Assembly (NCBI GenBank): GCA_004322375.1
Contig: SCUC01000211.1
Coordinates: forward strand, 1-18,874
Source: Bacteroidota bacterium
GTDB lineage: Bacteria; Bacteroidota; Ignavibacteria; UBA10030; SZUA-254
Length of the DNA: 18,874 bases
Direction of reading: 5' to 3'
In this document: one piece after another, positions 16,401-18,874 of the stretch
Layout of the letters: each line of letters starts with the position of its first letter
How positions within the stretch are numbered: position 1 is the stretch's first letter
Notes under the pieces: model-generated
Database searches by the model: none
Told to the model about the DNA's origin: nothing
What the model saw: only the letters and a program-made list of their open reading frames with translations
Position numbers and translations under genes: made by a program

Positions 16401-18440
16401 CAGACATTATTTCTTGACGATATTATTATCAATCTCGGCTCCGTCGGACCTATCTTTTCTGTTGACCCCTCTTCGCTTTCGTTTGGCGGCGTCGGGGTGA
16501 ATTCTACAAAGAAAGATAGCGTTACCGTTACGAACCTTGGCTTTACAACAATGGACATCACGAATGTGGTTTCTACAAACATATCGTTTCTTGTCTCGCC
16601 GAAAAACGGAACCCTGGCTCCGTTTGCATCGAAGAAATATTACATCACATGTTACCCGACTTCGCCGGGCGAGAAATCGGCGTTCATTAAATTTTTCAGC
16701 AATGCTCAATCGTCGCCCGATTCTTTTGCAGTTACAGGTACCGGCATTGCCCCGCAGTTCTCTGTTGATTCATCCACTCTCTCCTTTGGCAACGTTAAAG
16801 TCGGTGAGAGCGGAAACGACAGCATCATCGTAACCAATACAGGTTCTGCCGGGCTGACAATCACATCGGTTAGTTCCAGCGATGGAGAATTTGTCGTATC
16901 GCCAACCACTGCCTCGCTTCCTCCTTCGGCGACACAAACATTTCTCGTAACATTTACGCCCGGGTCGGCTGGAGCAAAATCGAGCACGTTATCATTTTAT
17001 CATAATGCTTCCGGTTCTCCGTCGTCTGTCGCCGCGAATGGAATCGGCGTATTGCCCGGCTTTAATGTCGCTTCATGGGTAATGAACATCGGCAAGTCGA
17101 ATTTCGGCGTGCCTAAAACAGACAGCTTTTCCGTTTCGAATTTCGGCGAGGCTACTCTCAATATCCTTTCGGTCGTCTCAAGTAATGCGCAGGTAACTGT
17201 CGCTCCAACAAGCGCGACGCTTATACCATCCGAAAGCCGGTGGTTTACCGTTACGCTTACCCCGGCGTCCATAGGTCAGATTACGTCAGCCGTTATCTTC
17301 ACGCACGATGCCGCATCCTCTCCCGATACCGTTACCGTCATAGGGCGCGGGGCGGATACGGTTAAGTTCAGAACGTTCCGCGTTGACACCGCGCTCTACG
17401 CCAAGCCGATGAAAATAAAAGTCCTTGCCGGGAAGCCTGCTGTTCTGCCGAATGTCGGCAACTGGCGAGATACCGTTGTGTATCGTTACGATAAACGAAA
17501 AGGGATCGTGCTTGGCTTGCCGCAAACAAGCCGGACGGCGTCTCAGTACGGCTGGATGAGGTTCATACGCGGGTTGAATGTCGGAAAATTCTTTAAGACC
17601 ATTCACACGAATGCAGCATATAACGCTCCTTTCGATACGGTGAGAAAAGAAGGGTCGAGCAAGAAAAAGAAATTTGTCAGGCAGCTAAGCCCCACATCGG
17701 AAGTCTATACTAATCCCTTAGCGCAGGCATTTACCGTTTTCAAGCTCAATCTCTATTCAAGCATGCTGGGCATAACGCCCAGAGGATTAGATTCGTTAAT
17801 TTATGTCTCTCCCGGAAGCCCGTGGGATGGCATGTCGCTGCCGCGAATCGCCAACCGCGTTGATTCTATTCTCACAAAATATAAAGAAGTGCAGCTTCCC
17901 GGAGGAGGTTTTGCATCGGTTGGCGCTCCGGAGCTTGAAGAATTGAGGACATTGTTGAATGACGTGAATGAAGCATTCTACGCTCCTATCGCTTTCGCAA
18001 ACGGCGACTCGGTATTTAATAAAGAACTGAAATTCGCGGGCATGGTTCCGTTAAACACTATTCCATTTCTCGATAAAACGGACAACCCCGTCATTGAAGC
18101 GATGAATACATTTACAACAGATTTTTCTGAAGAACCTTCTGAGTTTGCACTTTACCAGAACTATCCCAACCCGTTCAATCCGGCAACAGTTATTCGTTAT
18201 CAATTATCTGTAAATAGTTATGTGACGTTGAAGGTGTATGACGTACTGGGGAGAGAAGCAGCGACGCTTGTGGATGAGATGCAGGATGCAGGATTTAAGT
18301 CGCAGGAGTTTGATGCGAGCGGGTTGCCCAGCGGCGTGTATTTTTACCGCATCAGCGCTGTTGGACAAGTCCAAGGGACTCCTTCGGGAGATGGCATCTT
18401 GTCCTACACTGAAATTAAGAAAATGTTATTGGTCAAATAA
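13413..18440 (+). CDS. Large multidomain T9SS cargo with sortilin/BNR-type propeller
   Basis: A 1675-residue exported protein. Signal peptide 1-20 (cut before QQW). Residues 103-745 hold twelve Asp-box motifs of the form S/T-x-D/N-x-G-x-S/T-W/F (starting near 147, 199, 245, 285, 337, 391, 441, 523, 567, 610, 657 and 700), as in sialidase/sortilin beta-propellers, closing with YGRGIWE. Next come an SdrD-B-like domain (748-842, FFDANNNGTPDIGEQGLPNW), a choice-of-anchor-J-like domain (846-1009, ESFEGTSFPPSGW), three ASH/Hydin-like domains (1013-1112, 1114-1212, 1214-1313), an unrecognised segment (1314-1575, with a KKKK patch near 1417) and a type IX sorting domain (1578-1675, QNYPNPFNPAT to KKMLLVK). 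It is probably a surface or secreted binding protein or adhesin; no enzymatic site is seen. ATG 13413 directly starts the signal peptide, without a ribosome binding site. The sorting domain carries an in-frame hairpin (18363-18404). Confidence 0.92.
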   Translation: MLKAVSYALISLFTLSLLPAQQWKANLKEDERNFYEIQRSFNQFWEGKDTKQKGKGWKQFKRWEWFWQPRVGPAGELPAPDILAARMKEYNLRNQSQNVSAAGWSLIGPAVVPSNEGGAGRLNCVAVHPTTTNIIFVGSASGGLWKSTDGGSSWTTNTDAFGTLGITAIVFDPTNPDIMYIATGDADAGDTYSIGVLKSLDGGTTWNPTGLNYSTSSVTTIRALVIHPTNANILLATTGGGIYRTTNAGTNWISVATGSFRDLEVNQSDPTVWYATRNSYGVYKSTNTGTSFALISGAGLPSVGFGRVGIAIAKSSPNTVYALFVNGNEGFYGLYRTTNAGSSWSLQSSTPNILSWDGTGNDGQGWYDLVLDVDPSNASVVYAGGVNMYKSTTNGASWTKITHWYSGAGYPYIHADQHGMTFHPGNSSTLYVGNDGGLFKSTTGGSSWTDLSGGLAISQFYRLGTSQTNVNRIYAGAQDNGTDRVLNGAWAQILGGDGMETLIDYTNENVGYAEIYYGDIYRTTNGGNSFSYISGSLAESGGWVTPYIINPVNPYSLYVGTTKVYKTTNRGSSWSTISGSLTGGTLVSLAIAKSDTNRLYAADYSSVFTTTNGGGTWTNITSGLPSASKTYIAVNPNDPLTAFVTLSGYGSQKVYKTTNGGSSWTNVSSGLPSIPVNCVAIHPTLPNKVYVGTDVGVYYSSDAGSSWQQFSLGLPNVVVNELEFHTATNKLRAATYGRGIWETALGAGSGSIFGTVFFDANNNGTPDIGEQGLPNWNVQISGDTSLSYSTDASGNYVFSGLNDGVFTVTLEQQNGWTLKSPLEGSYTLTITDGSTYGGKNFVNYVPGIYESFEGTSFPPSGWTTRIVAGDSGWRRTAITPRSGTNAAYNRYQTAGTAGSKMLITKQLAFGIGNKEARFWLRRDNPQDRQPDTLKIKLSFTDSLPSSFTTTVASFYSGDTTSGDTNVYSTTYKEFVVSLNGFSGPFYLAFDHQDNNGQTLFLDDIIINLGSVGPIFSVDPSSLSFGGVGVNSTKKDSVTVTNLGFTTMDITNVVSTNISFLVSPKNGTLAPFASKKYYITCYPTSPGEKSAFIKFFSNAQSSPDSFAVTGTGIAPQFSVDSSTLSFGNVKVGESGNDSIIVTNTGSAGLTITSVSSSDGEFVVSPTTASLPPSATQTFLVTFTPGSAGAKSSTLSFYHNASGSPSSVAANGIGVLPGFNVASWVMNIGKSNFGVPKTDSFSVSNFGEATLNILSVVSSNAQVTVAPTSATLIPSESRWFTVTLTPASIGQITSAVIFTHDAASSPDTVTVIGRGADTVKFRTFRVDTALYAKPMKIKVLAGKPAVLPNVGNWRDTVVYRYDKRKGIVLGLPQTSRTASQYGWMRFIRGLNVGKFFKTIHTNAAYNAPFDTVRKEGSSKKKKFVRQLSPTSEVYTNPLAQAFTVFKLNLYSSMLGITPRGLDSLIYVSPGSPWDGMSLPRIANRVDSILTKYKEVQLPGGGFASVGAPELEELRTLLNDVNEAFYAPIAFANGDSVFNKELKFAGMVPLNTIPFLDKTDNPVIEAMNTFTTDFSEEPSEFALYQNYPNPFNPATVIRYQLSVNSYVTLKVYDVLGREAATLVDEMQDAGFKSQEFDASGLPSGVYFYRISAVGQVQGTPSGDGILSYTEIKKMLLVK
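18363..18404 (+). repeat. UUCG-capped hairpin inside the sorting-domain coding sequence
   Basis: GGACAAG (18363-18369) pairs with CTTGTCC (18398-18404), CCA (18371-18373) with TGG (18392-18394), and CTCC (18379-18382) with GGAG (18387-18390) around a TTCG loop, the known ultra-stable C(UUCG)G tetraloop. It encodes about 13 residues (GQVQGTPSGDGIL) between FYRISA and YTEIKKMLL, two segments that in this domain family are usually separated by only a few residues. It may be a small palindromic insertion in frame. Confidence 0.55.
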
Positions 18441-18445
18441 TATAT

Positions 18446-18597
18446 TCAAGTTGACTGTTTTTAAAAAATGGGCGAAATGATATGCTTTACCGCATGACCG
18501 TAAACGGTCACGCTATAAAATTCCAAGTCCGATTAATCGGACTTTGTTTAATTGTAGCGTTATCATTTATGGTAACTACAAAAAACGGTCAACTTGA
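18446..18597. repeat. 152-bp imperfect palindrome with terminal inverted repeats
   Basis: The ends, TCAAGTTGACTGTTTTT (18446-18462) and AAAAACGGTCAACTTGA (18581-18597), are inverted copies with one mismatch in 17. Further in, AAATGATA (18475-18482) pairs with TATCATTT (18561-18568) and ACGCTA (18510-18515) with TAGCGT (18555-18560). The centre is the perfect 20-base palindrome AAGTCCGATTAATCGGACTT (18525-18544). The left arm has about 27 extra bases (18483-18509) with no partner on the right, containing their own hairpin GACCG/CGGTC (18496-18509). It lies 5 bases behind the stop of the large cargo gene, encodes nothing, and looks like a MITE or a long structured 3' RNA. Confidence 0.65.
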
Positions 18598-18624
18598 GTA
18601 ACATACCTGCACAGTAAAGATTGG

Positions 18625-18660
18625 AAAGAGCCTCCGCAAACCAGCGGAGGCTCTTTTTTT
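18625..18660 (+). terminator. Rho-independent terminator
   Basis: A perfect 10-bp GC-rich stem, GAGCCTCCGC (18628-18637) and GCGGAGGCTC (18644-18653), closes a 6-base loop and is followed by a run of T (to 18660). The A bases before the stem could extend it by pairing with the first Ts. It is the best terminator in the window and probably ends the transcript of the large cargo gene, 185 bases after its stop. Confidence 0.85.
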
Positions 18661-18755
18661 GAGTCAGAGGTTATCTAAAAATTCAGAGTTTCATCAGGTT
18701 ACTGGGCTGTCACGGTCCACGCCGTGAAAGAGACGTCCACGGTCATGGAGTGGGA

Positions 18756-18874
18756 GACTGTCCGAGAACCCCTAAGGATTGTCATGCTGAACGCAGTGAA
18801 GCATCTCCCAACCTTAAAAGTAGTACGAATTTGAGGCTTGGGAGATTCTTCATTCCGCTTCGCTCCATTCAGAA
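18756..18874 (+). repeat. Short-form copy of the MITE-like family (copy C), cut by window end
   Basis: ACTGTCCGAGAAC (18757-18769) is the same block found in copy B at 8860-8872, and is followed by GTCATGCTGA (18781-18790), close to the inner terminal repeat of copy A. The rest folds on itself: ATCTCCCAA (18803-18811) pairs with TTGGGAGAT (18838-18846), and CTGAACGCAGTGAAGC with the region around 18856-18873. AGTAGTACGAATTTGAGG resembles the complement of 3136-3154. It lacks the internal part of copies A and B. Bases 18661-18755 before it hold nothing I can identify. Confidence 0.6.

Noticed and set aside
18525..18560. Second terminator made of the 20-base palindrome followed by TTGTTTAATT
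   Set aside because: The T-run is interrupted, and the palindrome is better explained as the centre of the larger 152-bp inverted repeat; a weak terminator role remains possible.
18711..18744. Small hairpin CACGG/CCGTG and a nearby repeat of CACGGTC
   Set aside because: The stem is only 5 bp, there is no T-run, and the repeat is too short to distinguish from chance.

Overview
The window reads as chromosome of a Gram-negative bacterium of the Bacteroidota/Chlorobiota/Ignavibacteriota assemblage, most likely an Ignavibacteria-like lineage. The main evidence is two large exported proteins ending in the Por/type IX secretion (T9SS) C-terminal sorting domain with the QNYPNPFN signature, plus lipoprotein periplasmic isomerases and many starts without a Shine-Dalgarno sequence. 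All nine protein genes lie on the + strand. The lineage is inferred from family resemblance only.

Layout. Bases 2-1873: 3' part of an AddB/RecB-type nuclease gene, cut by the window edge. 1890-2801: NAD(P)-dependent epimerase of the TIGR01777/SDR39U1 type. 2802-3613: non-coding stretch holding an 77-bp palindromic repeat, a 365-bp MITE-like element with terminal inverted repeats, and a plausible sigma70-type promoter. 3614-7810: three tightly packed periplasmic parvulin/SurA-type isomerase genes (lipoprotein with several parvulin modules, lipoprotein with a degenerate one, SurA-like chaperone). 7846-8844: MoxR AAA+ ATPase. 8845-9052: second, truncated copy of the MITE-like element in opposite orientation, running up to and including the start of the next gene. 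9044-11134: T9SS-sorted subtilisin-like protease. 11138-13309: membrane-anchored vWA protein of the type often found with MoxR. 13413-18440: a 1675-residue multidomain T9SS cargo with twelve Asp-boxes, SdrD-B-like, choice-of-anchor-J-like and three ASH/Hydin-like domains. 18441-18874: a 152-bp imperfect palindrome, a strong rho-independent terminator, and the start of a third repeat copy.

How it fits together. The isomerases would fold outer-membrane and exported proteins; MoxR and the vWA protein are a probable chaperone-like pair at the inner membrane; the protease and the propeller protein are outer-surface or secreted cargo. The parts most worth a second look are non-coding: a dispersed MITE-like family with three copies of different lengths, one apparently supplying the start of the protease gene; an unrelated long palindrome behind the last gene; and a UUCG-capped hairpin sitting in frame inside the last gene's sorting domain. 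No complete transposase, phage, defence or CRISPR locus is present.
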